DNA of 16,139 bases from an uncultured Clostridia bacterium (GTDB lineage: Bacteria > Bacillota > Clostridia > Oscillospirales > Acutalibacteraceae): contig CALYNN010000013.1 in NCBI GenBank assembly GCA_945221685.1, forward strand, positions 1 to 16,139, written 5' to 3'. How positions within the stretch are numbered: position 1 is the stretch's first letter; each line of letters opens with the position of its first letter. Below the pieces are notes generated by a model. It ran no database searches and was not told the DNA's origin. It saw only the letters and a list, made by a program, of their open reading frames with translations. The translations under genes and the position numbers were made by a program. Of the stretch, positions 5,721-14,323 are shown piece by piece.

Positions 5721-6437
5721 ATGGCTATTTACGATATTGCCGGATTAAAGGTGGAAATCGTTAATCCAAAGGGCAGAACAAAAAAGCAGGCTTTGCCTTA
5801 TCTCTCTAATGATGGCGACAAGAGAGTTGATATAAGAATAGATGTTGACGAAAAGCGCGTAGCAGCGGCAATGAAGGAGCATCCCGAGCTTGTGCAGGAC
5901 GATTGGGAATATATGCTGACCGGCTCAGATTTTTATACCGAGCTGATTAATTTTGACGGCATACTGCTTCACTCCTCCTGTGTTGTTGTTGACGGCAAGG
6001 CCTATGCCTTTTCTGCCGACAGCGGAACGGGTAAATCCACCCACACTCAGCTTTGGCTTAAGCATTTCGGAAGCCGTGCTTATATTTTAAATGACGATAA
6101 GCCTGCCATTAGGCTTATTGACGGCAGGGTTTATGCCTGTGGCACTCCTTGGAGCGGAAAGTATGACTATTCAGTTCCGGAGGTTGTTGAGCTTGCCGGT
6201 ATTTGCTTTTTGGAAAGAAGCGAAACAAATACAATAAAAAGGGCAGACACGGGCAAGGCTGTTTTTAATATATTTTCCCAAACGGTAAGAGCATTAAGCA
6301 GTGCAAAAATGGAAAAGCTTTTTGATGTGCTTGAGGAGCTTTTTGCAAAGGTTCCTCTTTATGAGTTCGGCTGTAATATCAGCGACGAGGCAGTGCTTAC
6401 CTCATATAACGCAATGTGCGGCGAAGAAATCAAGTGA
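5721..6437 (+). CDS. HprK/PEPCK-type P-loop protein (kinase-like), function unknown
   Basis: A 238-residue soluble protein resembling the family of stand-alone P-loop proteins related to HPr kinase and ATP-dependent PEP carboxykinase. Visible motifs in order: Walker A FSADSGTGKSTHTQLW (Lys105), an acidic segment ILNDDKPAI (Asp125/Asp126) where HPr kinase binds metal, and CGTPWSGK (141-147). It lacks the N-terminal domain of true HprK and is shorter (usually about 310 residues). Relatives often sit beside PqqD-like proteins in peptide-modification loci, but none is present here; the downstream neighbour is a sugar:cation symporter with its own promoter. A protein or metabolite kinase is a reasonable guess; the substrate is unknown. 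Only a weak ribosome site (ACGGTGAA, 5710-5717) precedes the ATG. Confidence 0.75.
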   Translation: MAIYDIAGLKVEIVNPKGRTKKQALPYLSNDGDKRVDIRIDVDEKRVAAAMKEHPELVQDDWEYMLTGSDFYTELINFDGILLHSSCVVVDGKAYAFSADSGTGKSTHTQLWLKHFGSRAYILNDDKPAIRLIDGRVYACGTPWSGKYDYSVPEVVELAGICFLERSETNTIKRADTGKAVFNIFSQTVRALSSAKMEKLFDVLEELFAKVPLYEFGCNISDEAVLTSYNAMCGEEIK

Positions 6438-6485
6438 GCAATGGAAAAGTTTATGTTTGGGTTTTGTTAAATAAAGTTAAACCTT

Positions 6486-6502
6486 TGTAAAGCTTGTTTA
6501 CA
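6486..6502. promoter_or_regulatory. Inverted repeat over the GPH symporter promoter (candidate operator)
   Basis: TGTAAA (6486-6491) and TTTACA (6497-6502) are exact inverted arms separated by GCTTG, and the right arm is the predicted -35 element. The arms resemble LacI/CcpA-family half-sites, but the spacing is longer than a standard cre site. Repression by a sugar-responsive regulator is an inference from position and the downstream gene. Confidence 0.4.
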
Positions 6503-6524
6503 TATTTTTTTGTTATGATAAAAT
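6497..6524 (+). promoter_or_regulatory. Sigma-A promoter of the GPH symporter gene
   Basis: TTTACA (6497-6502), 16-base spacer, TAAAAT (6519-6524), followed by a short leader with a clear AGGAG ribosome site (6546-6550). Confidence 0.6.
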
Positions 6525-6556
6525 AAAAATGCAATATAAATTCTTAGGAGAAAAGT

Positions 6557-8053
6557 ATGGGTAAGGTAAAAAATTTTTTAGACAGTAAAATTGTCAAAAC
6601 CGATGTCGGCGAGGAAACATATTTAACCTGGCGCGAAACAATATCCTATGCCTTAGGCAGAGGCGCACAGGGTATGAATACCTCAATGACCAGCTCAAAG
6701 TATGTTAACTACTTTCTGACAAATGTGCTTTTCAAAAAGCTGAAGGACCCAATGGGTACTGCCTCAACAATCCGCCTTTTCTGCGGAATTTTTGATGCAA
6801 TCAACGACCCTATAATGGGAATAATCGTTGATAAAACCCGAACAAAAGACGGTCAGATGCGCCCTTATATTAAATGGGCTCCGCTGTTTGTTTCAATAGT
6901 AATGATAATGTTTTTTGTTGGCAGTGCCGACGCTCCGCCTGTTTTTAACATTATTTATACTACCCTGCTTTTTGTTTTGCTTGATGTTACATACACCGCA
7001 TTTGATATTCCTATGGGTGCTCTTGCATTTTCAATTACGCCAAACGGAATTGAGCGAACAAAGCTTTTCGGCGTCAGCTCCATTACCCGCTCGGTTGTAG
7101 GTGCACTTCCGCAGGTTTTTGTTGCCGGTGCCGCTTGGCTTCCTTATTTCAAAAACCATACACCCCAGGCTTATCTTACCTCTGCTATTATTTCCGCAAT
7201 AGGTATTTTCTTCTTAACAAGGCTTACATACAAAAACACCACCGAAAGAGCTCACCACAGCTCCGATACTCCGTCTGTAAAAGAGTGCTTTTCTCTTTTG
7301 TTTAGGAACAGACCGCTTCTAATGCTGTTTTTATGCAACATATTCTTTGTGCTTTGCAAGGTTGCTGAGCAGGTCAGCTTCTACTTTGTTGCCGATTTGA
7401 TGTTTAACCTTAAGTATAATGCCGTTATAGATGTTGTTAAATTCCCCGGCTTCCTGTTGGCAGGCGTTCTTGTTCCGAAAATTGTTGAAAAGTTAGGCGA
7501 AAAGGCAGATTCACGCAGATTTTATCAGGTTTGCTGTATCAGCGCAATTATTCTTCATGTGTTGTTTGCAGTGCTTTGCTTTAAAGGCTTACTGCAAAAG
7601 GAGGCAGGCCAATCGGTTACCCTGCTTACAGGCATAGTAGTAAGTGTTTTCACCTGTCTTACAACTATTCCTCTTGAGTTTAAAAACCTTATGCAAAAGG
7701 AAATGGAAGCCGAAACGGTTGACTATATTGAATGGAAAACAGGCAGACGAGTTGAGGGCATTATGCTTTCAATAATGAGCTTTACCGGCAAGATTGAAAA
7801 CACCTTCTCTTCTTCAATCGGTCTTGCTATTTTAGGCTTTGTAGGCTATAAGAGCCATACCGAAGGCTCTCTTATCCAAAGCAGTGAAACAAACCTTACT
7901 CTGTTTTTCCTTACGACTCTGCTTCCTGCAATAGGCTACCTGCTTATGCTTGTACCTATGCACTTTTATAACATTACCGGCGACGGTCATCGCCAAATGA
8001 TGAAGGAAATTCAGCAAAGAAATAATGATGATGAGGTAAGCGAAACAGCTTAA
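6557..8053 (+). CDS. GPH-family (MelB-type) glycoside:cation symporter
   Basis: A 498-residue, 12-segment membrane transporter of the glycoside-pentoside-hexuronide:cation symporter family (major facilitator fold), importing a sugar or glycoside with Na+ or H+. The N-terminus is typical (LTWRETISYALGRGAQGMN), and the hallmark loop motif follows the second segment: DAINDPIMGIIVDKTRTKDG at residues 80-99, followed by QMRPYIKWAP. Hydrophobic segments continue to about residue 475 and end in a charged tail (MMKEIQQRNNDDEVSETA). A cytoplasmic central loop (RAHHSSDTPSVKECF) separates the halves. No glycosidase accompanies it, so the substrate is unassigned. AGGAG lies six bases before the ATG. It has its own promoter with a possible operator, and a strong terminator follows. 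Confidence 0.92.
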   Translation: MGKVKNFLDSKIVKTDVGEETYLTWRETISYALGRGAQGMNTSMTSSKYVNYFLTNVLFKKLKDPMGTASTIRLFCGIFDAINDPIMGIIVDKTRTKDGQMRPYIKWAPLFVSIVMIMFFVGSADAPPVFNIIYTTLLFVLLDVTYTAFDIPMGALAFSITPNGIERTKLFGVSSITRSVVGALPQVFVAGAAWLPYFKNHTPQAYLTSAIISAIGIFFLTRLTYKNTTERAHHSSDTPSVKECFSLLFRNRPLLMLFLCNIFFVLCKVAEQVSFYFVADLMFNLKYNAVIDVVKFPGFLLAGVLVPKIVEKLGEKADSRRFYQVCCISAIILHVLFAVLCFKGLLQKEAGQSVTLLTGIVVSVFTCLTTIPLEFKNLMQKEMEAETVDYIEWKTGRRVEGIMLSIMSFTGKIENTFSSSIGLAILGFVGYKSHTEGSLIQSSETNLTLFFLTTLLPAIGYLLMLVPMHFYNITGDGHRQMMKEIQQRNNDDEVSETA

Positions 8054-8060
8054 TAACAAA

Positions 8061-8104
8061 AAGCGCAAAAGCGGCGTGAACATTGTGTTCAAGCCGCTTT
8101 GTTG
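8061..8104. terminator. Two-way rho-independent terminator (GPH symporter / sbcC)
   Basis: Stem AAGCGGC-g-TGAAC (8069-8081) pairs with GTTCA-a-GCCGCTT (8087-8099), one internal mismatch. On the plus strand it is followed by TGTTGATTT. On the minus strand it is followed by TTGCGCTTTTTG, and there it ends the sbcC transcript, whose stop lies at 8121. Confidence 0.85.
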
Positions 8105-8120
8105 ATTTATATGCACTTCA

Positions 8121-10889
8121 TCAGCCTTTGTTTATAACGGTTGCGCGGCTTCCCTTTGAGCCGTCCTTCTCAACAACAAGCTGTTTGTCAATTCTTTCCT
8201 TAAGCTGAGGCACATGAGAGATTATGCCGACAAGTCTGTTGCCGCCTAAGCCTGAAAGCGCCTTTATAGCCTGCTCCAGCGAGTCATCGTCAAGGGAGCC
8301 GAAGCCCTCGTCAACAAACATTGTTTCAAGCTTTATGCCTCCTGCCGAGGACTGAACCTCGTCGGAAAGACCTAATGCAAGTGACAGGGAAGCCTTAAAG
8401 GACTCGCCGCCCGACAGGGTTTTAATGCTCCGCTGAGTGCCGTTGTAGTGGTCGATAACATCAAGCTCAAGTCCGCTTTGGCTTCTGTTGTTTTCAGCCT
8501 GCGTTTTTCTTATAAGCTCGTATTGTCCGTCGGACATTACCATAAACCGAGTGTTTGCCTTTTGAATTATTGAGTCGAAAAAGCTCATTTGCACATAGGT
8601 TTCAAGCATTATTTTTTCCTTACCGCTAACGGCACCGTTGGCGGTTTTATTTATTGCCTCCATCCAGCCGAGCTTTTTTTCAAGCTCTGTTAATTTGTCG
8701 TTTCCGGCGGAAATATTATCGTAAATACGGCTGTTTGAAAGGTATCTTGCCGCGATTTCCTGCCGCTGATGAGTAAGCTCCTGAAGCTGTGAATTTGCTT
8801 TTTCAATATCTGCCGACAGCTTTTCGGCGTCGGTATCGGGAGCGCTTTTTAACTGCTCCTCCAGCGCCTGTTGTCTGCCTGTCAGCTCCGTAAGTGCAGA
8901 GCCTGCGCGGTTGAACTGATTGCGGCTTTTTTCAAGAGCGTCGGTTTTTGATTTTATTTCCTCCTCAATTATAGAAATTTTCTTTTTCAGCTCGTCCTTT
9001 GAGTTGAATTCCAAAGCCTCGGTAAGTTCCTTAATTTCATTTTCAAGTGCCACTGCCTCTGTCTGAATTGAGGCAAGCCTTGTGCGACAGAGAGCAATAT
9101 TGTCCTGCGCCGCGGCGAGTGCCTCCTCCTGCTTGGGAAGATTGCCTTCAAGGCTTTTCTTTTTTGTAAGCAGGCTTCTTTTTTCTGTAAGCCTTTTGTT
9201 GTTTTGTTCAGCTTGCAGATTAAGGCCGCTTTTTTCCTTTTCAAGTGTGACTGCTGAGTCGTTAATGCTTTTGGTACCGAAATACGCCTGTATGTCCTTT
9301 TCAATCTGCTCCTGTGTGCTTTGCAGCTCTCCGTTTAAACGGCTTGCGTATTCACTGGCCTTAATTGCGGCGCCGTGGGCGGCTTCTGCCTTTTGCTTTG
9401 CCTTTTCAAGCTCCTCCTTATTCGGCGGTGCTTCAACCGGCGATGCAGGCGACGGGTGTTGAGTAGAGCCGCAGACGGGGCAGGGGACTCCTGCCTTAAG
9501 AGAAGCCGATAGCACTCCTGCCTGACTGTCAAGATAAAGCTTGTTTAAATCGTCGTAGCCTGCTTTTATACTGCCGTACCGCTGAGAAAGCTCCGTATAA
9601 TTTTGCCGTGCAATAATAATATTATCATTCAGTGCTTGAAGCCTTTTTCTGCTTTCAAATATTTTATTTAATTTTTCCTGCTTAATAGTAAGCTGTTGAG
9701 CTTCTCCCTGAAGCTGTGCAATTTCCTCTTCAACATTGCCTATCGCCTCAAGCTCTTTTTTTAGCTTGCCGATGTTTTTTGAAGCGTTTTCTTTTGCTTG
9801 CGACTGTGCTTCTTCCCTGTCCTTCCACTGCTTTTGTTCCGCTTTTCTTTGGGCAAGAGTTGATTTTGCATTTTCAAGGCGGTCATATTTGGGCAGTAGC
9901 AGGCAGAGCCTTTCTGCTTCTCGGCTTCTTTGGGCATTATCTGCCGCTGCTTTTTCTGCCGATTTTAATTGAGCCTTGGCGTCATCTGCCTGATTTTTAA
10001 GTTGAACAAGCCTTTCCTTGTTTTGCTCAAAGGTCTTGCGGGCGGCTTCAATTTGGTCAAATTCGCCTTTTTTCCTGTTTAATTCGTCGAGAGCCTTTGA
10101 AATTTCGTCGCGCTTTTTTGATATTTCCTTGCCCAGCGCTTCGTCTGCTTCAATTATTTTTTTCAGAAGAATTATTATTTCGCTTACGGTTTTTTCGTTT
10201 TCTTTTGCACGGCTCAGCTCCAAGGCAAGAGTATCGTTTTCGCGGCACTGAATATCGTTAACATACTGACCTATGCTTGCGTATGCCCCGTCGTATTCCC
10301 GTTCAATTGCAAGGGTGCGTTGCTTTAAGGTGCTTTGAATTTTTTCGTATATTTCTGTGCCGAAAATCTGCCTGAATATTTCCTTGCGCTTTTCGGTGCC
10401 AGCAAGAATAAGCTCCATAAAATCCCCTTGAGCTATCATTGCTATTTGGGAAAACTGTTTCTTGTTTACGCCGATTATGTCTGTAATTTTTTCGTTAACC
10501 TCTTTAGGCCTTGTAAGCACCTCGCCGTTTGGCAGTGTTAGCTCCGCCTGCTGTGGTTGCCTTGTGTAGCCGCCGCCGCGCTTTGACGGCCTGTCGTATT
10601 CGGGTGAGCGGTGAATAAAATATTCCTTACCGTCATATTCAAAGGTAAGCTCAACAAAGGTGGGGGTGTCGTCAGCCGCATACTTTGAGCGCATCATATT
10701 TACTGCGCGGCTTGCTCCGCTGAGCTCGCCGTAAAGGGCGTATATTATTGCGTCAAAAACAGTTGTTTTGCCTGCGCCCGTGTCGCCTGTAATAAGGTAA
10801 ATTCCATTATTTCCCAGCAGAGAGAGGTCAAGCTCCTCTTTTCCTGCATAGGGACCGAAGGCGGACATTATAAGCTTTAGCGGTCTCAT
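8121..10889 (-). CDS. sbcC: SbcC nuclease subunit (Rad50-like SMC ATPase)
   Basis: ATPase partner of the SbcD nuclease; the SbcCD complex cleaves DNA hairpins and processes protein-blocked or broken ends. Visible parts: Walker A GDTGAGKTT (residues 35-43) following an N-terminal MRPLKLIMSAFGPY; the conserved Q-loop stretch (QIAMIAQGDFMELI); long charged coiled coils from about 180 to 460 and 480 to 790; a zinc hook CPVC at 470-473, almost mid-protein as expected; ABC signature TLSGGESFKASL from 824; and Walker B MFVDEGFGSLD from 857 with the catalytic Glu861. At 922 residues it is a little shorter than E. coli SbcC (1048) but complete. The start overlaps the sbcD stop by one base (TAATG), with AAGGAGGAGG in the end of sbcD as ribosome site, so the two are translationally coupled. 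Confidence 0.96.
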   Translation of the reverse strand: MRPLKLIMSAFGPYAGKEELDLSLLGNNGIYLITGDTGAGKTTVFDAIIYALYGELSGASRAVNMMRSKYAADDTPTFVELTFEYDGKEYFIHRSPEYDRPSKRGGGYTRQPQQAELTLPNGEVLTRPKEVNEKITDIIGVNKKQFSQIAMIAQGDFMELILAGTEKRKEIFRQIFGTEIYEKIQSTLKQRTLAIEREYDGAYASIGQYVNDIQCRENDTLALELSRAKENEKTVSEIIILLKKIIEADEALGKEISKKRDEISKALDELNRKKGEFDQIEAARKTFEQNKERLVQLKNQADDAKAQLKSAEKAAADNAQRSREAERLCLLLPKYDRLENAKSTLAQRKAEQKQWKDREEAQSQAKENASKNIGKLKKELEAIGNVEEEIAQLQGEAQQLTIKQEKLNKIFESRKRLQALNDNIIIARQNYTELSQRYGSIKAGYDDLNKLYLDSQAGVLSASLKAGVPCPVCGSTQHPSPASPVEAPPNKEELEKAKQKAEAAHGAAIKASEYASRLNGELQSTQEQIEKDIQAYFGTKSINDSAVTLEKEKSGLNLQAEQNNKRLTEKRSLLTKKKSLEGNLPKQEEALAAAQDNIALCRTRLASIQTEAVALENEIKELTEALEFNSKDELKKKISIIEEEIKSKTDALEKSRNQFNRAGSALTELTGRQQALEEQLKSAPDTDAEKLSADIEKANSQLQELTHQRQEIAARYLSNSRIYDNISAGNDKLTELEKKLGWMEAINKTANGAVSGKEKIMLETYVQMSFFDSIIQKANTRFMVMSDGQYELIRKTQAENNRSQSGLELDVIDHYNGTQRSIKTLSGGESFKASLSLALGLSDEVQSSAGGIKLETMFVDEGFGSLDDDSLEQAIKALSGLGGNRLVGIISHVPQLKERIDKQLVVEKDGSKGSRATVINKG

Positions 10890-12013
10890 TAATCCTCCTC
10901 CTTTACTTCTTCAATAATTTTTGTTATATACTGCGTTTGAACATCGCTTAACGGACAGCCGTTTTGCTTTTCGTAAAGCTCTGCAAAATATTCAAGCTCC
11001 GATTTTTTCTCGGTGGCGTTGATTTCCTCGCAGGCGGCGGTTCGCCTGTTGCTGTAATCAAGCTTCATAAGATTGGGATATATTACGCGAAGCTTTGTAA
11101 CGGCGTCGTAAATATCCTCCTCGTCGGTAAGAGTTATGCGGTAATAATCCTGCCTGTTAAGAGATTCATAAAAGCTTTTGCTTGTTATTATTTCGTAGCT
11201 TGAGCTGATTTCCTTAAAATCGCGCCTTGCCTCAAGGGGAAGAAGCTTAATATCAACATTTCCCTTTTCTTTAAGCTCAACAACGGTTATGGACTTTTTG
11301 TGGTTTGCCTCGGAAAAGGAATATTTAAGAGGCGTGCCGCAGTAGCGCACTGTCTCTCTGCCGACCCATTGAGGTGAGTGAATATGACCGAGAGCCACAT
11401 AATCGATGCCGTCAAAAACATTTGCGTCAACATTATCTATGCCTCCTACAGATACCTCCTCGGAGTCACAGCGCACAGAGCCTGTAACAAATTGGTGGCA
11501 AACAAGAATGTTTCTTTCATTGGTATTTATGTGCATATTTTCTATTGCAATTCTTACGGCGTCGGTGTAGCTTTCTACCGCAATATCCTTAAATGCGGCG
11601 CGAACATCGGCAGGCTTTATGAAGGGGAGCATATATATGTTCAGCTTACCGTATTCGTCAGTAAGAGTGAAGGGGTGAATATTTCCGTCGTAGGCAGGAG
11701 AAATATAAATTCCCGATTCCGAGATTAATCTTGACGCAAAGGAAAGCCTTTGAGCGCTGTCGTGGTTGCCGCTGACGATAAATACCTTTAACTGCTTTTG
11801 CGAAAGGCTGAAAAGAAATTTATCAAAAAGCCTTACCGCTTCGGCGGAGGGTATGCTTTTGTCGTAAACATCACCTGCAATCAGCAGTGCGTCGGGTTTC
11901 TCGCTGTCTATTGCCTGAAGAATTTTCAGAATAATATATTCCTGCTCCTCAATCATTGAAAAGCCATTTACCTTTTTTCCGAAATGAAGGTCGGATAAAT
12001 GAAAAATTTTCAT
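10889..12013 (-). CDS. sbcD: SbcD nuclease subunit (Mre11-like metallophosphoesterase)
   Basis: Mn2+-dependent exo/endonuclease subunit of SbcCD, 374 residues. The metal-binding phosphoesterase motifs are all present: DLH (Asp8, His10), GDVYD (Asp48), GNHD (82-85), VCHQF, and GHIHSP. The C-terminal third (from about RRDFKEISSSYEI) is the capping and SbcC-binding region. An in-frame start exists at 12094, but the ATG at 12013 begins the conserved MKIFHLSDLHFGK and has a GAGGTG ribosome site (12019-12024). The longer form would also read through the promoter. It is the first gene of a two-gene operon, its stop codon overlapping the sbcC start. Confidence 0.96.
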   Translation of the reverse strand: MKIFHLSDLHFGKKVNGFSMIEEQEYIILKILQAIDSEKPDALLIAGDVYDKSIPSAEAVRLFDKFLFSLSQKQLKVFIVSGNHDSAQRLSFASRLISESGIYISPAYDGNIHPFTLTDEYGKLNIYMLPFIKPADVRAAFKDIAVESYTDAVRIAIENMHINTNERNILVCHQFVTGSVRCDSEEVSVGGIDNVDANVFDGIDYVALGHIHSPQWVGRETVRYCGTPLKYSFSEANHKKSITVVELKEKGNVDIKLLPLEARRDFKEISSSYEIITSKSFYESLNRQDYYRITLTDEEDIYDAVTKLRVIYPNLMKLDYSNRRTAACEEINATEKKSELEYFAELYEKQNGCPLSDVQTQYITKIIEEVKEED

Positions 12014-12043
12014 ATATGCACCTCGAATTGTGTTCTTAAATAA

Positions 12044-12072
12044 ATTATATAATATATTAATATATTTTTCAA
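12044..12072 (-). promoter_or_regulatory. Sigma-A promoter of sbcDC
   Basis: On the minus strand TTGAAA (12067-12072), 17-base AT-only spacer, TATAAT (12044-12049), about 31 bases before the sbcD start. The -35 lies directly next to the T-tract of the hppA terminator. Confidence 0.75.
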
Positions 12073-12073
12073 C

Positions 12074-12106
12074 AAAACAAAAATCCCCGTGCAAAAATAC
12101 ACGGGG
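12074..12106 (-). terminator. Rho-independent terminator of hppA
   Basis: On the minus strand CCCCGTG / CACGGGG (12100-12106 with 12085-12091), 8-base loop, then ATTTTTGTTTTG. It begins about 20 bases after the hppA stop codon. Confidence 0.92.
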
Positions 12107-12125
12107 AGCCTATTGCTGTTTATAA

Positions 12126-14207
12126 TCAGAAAATATGGAAACTTACTACCAATCCTGCAAATACAATGGATACCATAGAAAGCAGCTTAATAAGAATGTT
12201 GATGGAGGGACCGGAGGTGTCCTTAAACGGGTCGCCTACCGTGTCGCCGATAACGGCAGCCTTGTGCGCCTCGCTTCCCTTGCCGCCGTAATTTCCGCTT
12301 TCAATATGCTTTTTCGCATTATCCCAAGCTCCGCCGGAGTTTGCCATAAATATTGCCATTAAAAAGCCTGTTGCCGTTGCGCCTGCAAGCATACCGATAA
12401 CGCCGTTGTAGCCTAAAACAAGTCCCGTAACAATAGGAGTTACTATTGCAAGGATAGTGGGCATTACCATTTCCTTAAGGCTTGCGCTTGTGCATATGTC
12501 AACGCAGCTTGCGTAGTCTGCGTCAGCCTCACCCTTCATAAGTCCCTTAATTTCCTTAAACTGCCGTCTTACCTCAACAACAATGCTTTGGGCGGCTCTG
12601 CCTACTGAATTCATAGTCAAAGCGGCAAAAACAAAGGGTAGGCAGGCACCGATAAACAGACCGATAAGCACCATAGGATTCATAATGCTGTCGTTAATAT
12701 CTGCGTCTGCAACGCCGAGAGATTTAACCTTTGAAATATATGAAGCAATAAGGGCAAGCGCCGTAAGGGCGGCAGAGCCTATTGCAAAGCCCTTGCCGGT
12801 AGCGGCGGTGGTGTTGCCCAAGGAGTCAAGAGCGTCTGTTCTGTTTCTTACCTCAGGCTCAAGGGAAGCCATTTCGGCAATTCCGCCTGCGTTGTCGGCA
12901 ATAGGACCGTAAGCGTCGGTGGCAAGGGTAATTCCCAAGGTGGAAAGCATACCTACCGCCGCAAGAGCAATGCCGTAAAGTCCCATATCACCGTTGGCAA
13001 ATCCGCCGGACGCACCAAAGGCAATAAGAATTGCAACGGCAACTATAATAACAGGCAATGCGGTGGAAAGCATACCTAAGCCTATGCCGCCAATCATAAT
13101 TGTTGCCGAGCCGGTCAAAGCCTTAGCCGCAAGATTTTTTGTAGGCTTGTAATTGTCGGAGGTGAAATATTCTGTGAAAAATCCAATAAGCACTCCGGCA
13201 ATAAGTCCTGCAAGAATTGCAAAGTAGAAGCCAATATGCTCCTTGCCGAAAACATAAAGCACAAGAGGCAGAGAGATAATTCCTATAAGCACGGCAGATG
13301 TGTTTGTACCTCTGCGAAGCGCCTTAAGCAGCTTTGACTGCTCGGTGCTTTCGCCTGTGCGAACAAGGAAGGAGCCGATAATAGAGGTTATAACGCCGAT
13401 AGCGGCAAGCGCCATGGGAATTGCCATGGCCTTAAAATCGCCGAAAGCCACAACGCCTAACGCGCAGGCGGAAATAATTGAGCTTACATAGGATTCGTAA
13501 AGGTCTGCGCCCATACCTGCAACATCGCCAACATTATCGCCCACATTGTCGGCAATAACGGCAGGGTTTCTGGGATCGTCCTCGGGAATATCCGCTTCAA
13601 CCTTGCCTACTAAATCTGCGCCTACATCGGCGGCCTTTGTGTATATACCGCCGCCTACACGGGCAAACAACGCCATAGAGGAGGCGCCCATACCAAAGGT
13701 AAGCATAGCAGAGGTGATTTCCGCCGCACCAAGCTTAAAGCCCAGCTTAAGAATGAAAAACCAAATAGATATATCAAGCAATCCAAGACCTACCACTGTA
13801 AATCCCATTACAGAGCCGGCGGAAAAGGCAATAGTAAGTCCCTTGTTAAGACTTTTCCTGCAGGCGTTTGCAGTTCTTGCATTTGCACGGGTTGCTATAT
13901 TCATTCCGATATAGCCCGAAAGTCCGCTGAAAAATCCGCCTGTAATAAAGGCAAAGGGAACGAACCAGGTAAGAAGCCTGCATGCCGCCATTATACATAA
14001 AACAATAAACATACCGCCAAAGAATATAAGCAATATTTTGTATTGCCTTTTAAGATAGGCGGTAGCTCCGGAACGGATAGAGGAGCTGATTTTTTTCATT
14101 AAATCTGTGCCCTCGTCCTCCTTAAGCACCTTGTGCGCTCTTGTTGCGGCAAAAATAAGCGCAATAAGAGAGCCGATAAGAGTAAATAACGCTAAATAGT
14201 TTTCCAT
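12126..14207 (-). CDS. hppA: K+-dependent membrane-bound pyrophosphatase (ion-pumping)
   Basis: Membrane homodimer that hydrolyses cytoplasmic pyrophosphate and pumps Na+ and/or H+ outward. The 693 residues and roughly 16 membrane segments are normal for the family. Substrate-site motifs are intact: DVGADLVGKVEADIPEDDPR (from Asp194), then NPAVIADNVGDNVGDVAGMG (214-233). GNTTAATGKG (from 464) has Ala at the position where K+-independent enzymes have Lys, which assigns it to the K+-dependent class. Glu238 in ADLYESY lies one turn earlier than the gate Glu of plant H+ pumps, as in Na+-transporting bacterial enzymes, so Na+ pumping is inferred but H+ is not excluded. The start has a GGGGTGG ribosome site. 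It is monocistronic with its own promoter and terminator, divergent from obg. Confidence 0.95.
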   Translation of the reverse strand: MENYLALFTLIGSLIALIFAATRAHKVLKEDEGTDLMKKISSSIRSGATAYLKRQYKILLIFFGGMFIVLCIMAACRLLTWFVPFAFITGGFFSGLSGYIGMNIATRANARTANACRKSLNKGLTIAFSAGSVMGFTVVGLGLLDISIWFFILKLGFKLGAAEITSAMLTFGMGASSMALFARVGGGIYTKAADVGADLVGKVEADIPEDDPRNPAVIADNVGDNVGDVAGMGADLYESYVSSIISACALGVVAFGDFKAMAIPMALAAIGVITSIIGSFLVRTGESTEQSKLLKALRRGTNTSAVLIGIISLPLVLYVFGKEHIGFYFAILAGLIAGVLIGFFTEYFTSDNYKPTKNLAAKALTGSATIMIGGIGLGMLSTALPVIIVAVAILIAFGASGGFANGDMGLYGIALAAVGMLSTLGITLATDAYGPIADNAGGIAEMASLEPEVRNRTDALDSLGNTTAATGKGFAIGSAALTALALIASYISKVKSLGVADADINDSIMNPMVLIGLFIGACLPFVFAALTMNSVGRAAQSIVVEVRRQFKEIKGLMKGEADADYASCVDICTSASLKEMVMPTILAIVTPIVTGLVLGYNGVIGMLAGATATGFLMAIFMANSGGAWDNAKKHIESGNYGGKGSEAHKAAVIGDTVGDPFKDTSGPSINILIKLLSMVSIVFAGLVVSFHIF

Positions 14208-14245
14208 AAAACCACCCCAATCAAATTAAGTATTTACCCTATTTG

Positions 14246-14274
14246 ATAATAATACAACAAAATAAAAAAGTCAA
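14246..14274 (-). promoter_or_regulatory. Sigma-A promoter of hppA
   Basis: On the minus strand TTGACT (14269-14274), 17-base spacer, TATTAT (14246-14251), about 38 bases before the hppA start codon. Confidence 0.75.
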
Positions 14275-14323
14275 TCAGTCGCAAAATAATAATGCCCTGA
14301 ACTGCAAAATATATTAAACAGAC

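Noticed and set aside
7832..8116. 94-residue frame antisense to the end of the GPH gene
   Set aside because: It lies over the symporter's last membrane segments and the terminator, with no independent support.
9082..9462. Ser/Leu/Phe-rich open frames on the plus strand across sbcC (also 9716-10000, 10018-10251) and across sbcD (11378-11728)
   Set aside because: They are antisense to coiled-coil codons of SbcC and to SbcD; the hydrophobic look comes from reading Glu/Lys-rich codons backwards.
8121..12013. sbcDC as part of a defence island
   Set aside because: Neighbours are a sugar symporter and a pyrophosphatase; no nuclease, methylase, toxin or phage gene is nearby, so this is housekeeping SbcCD.
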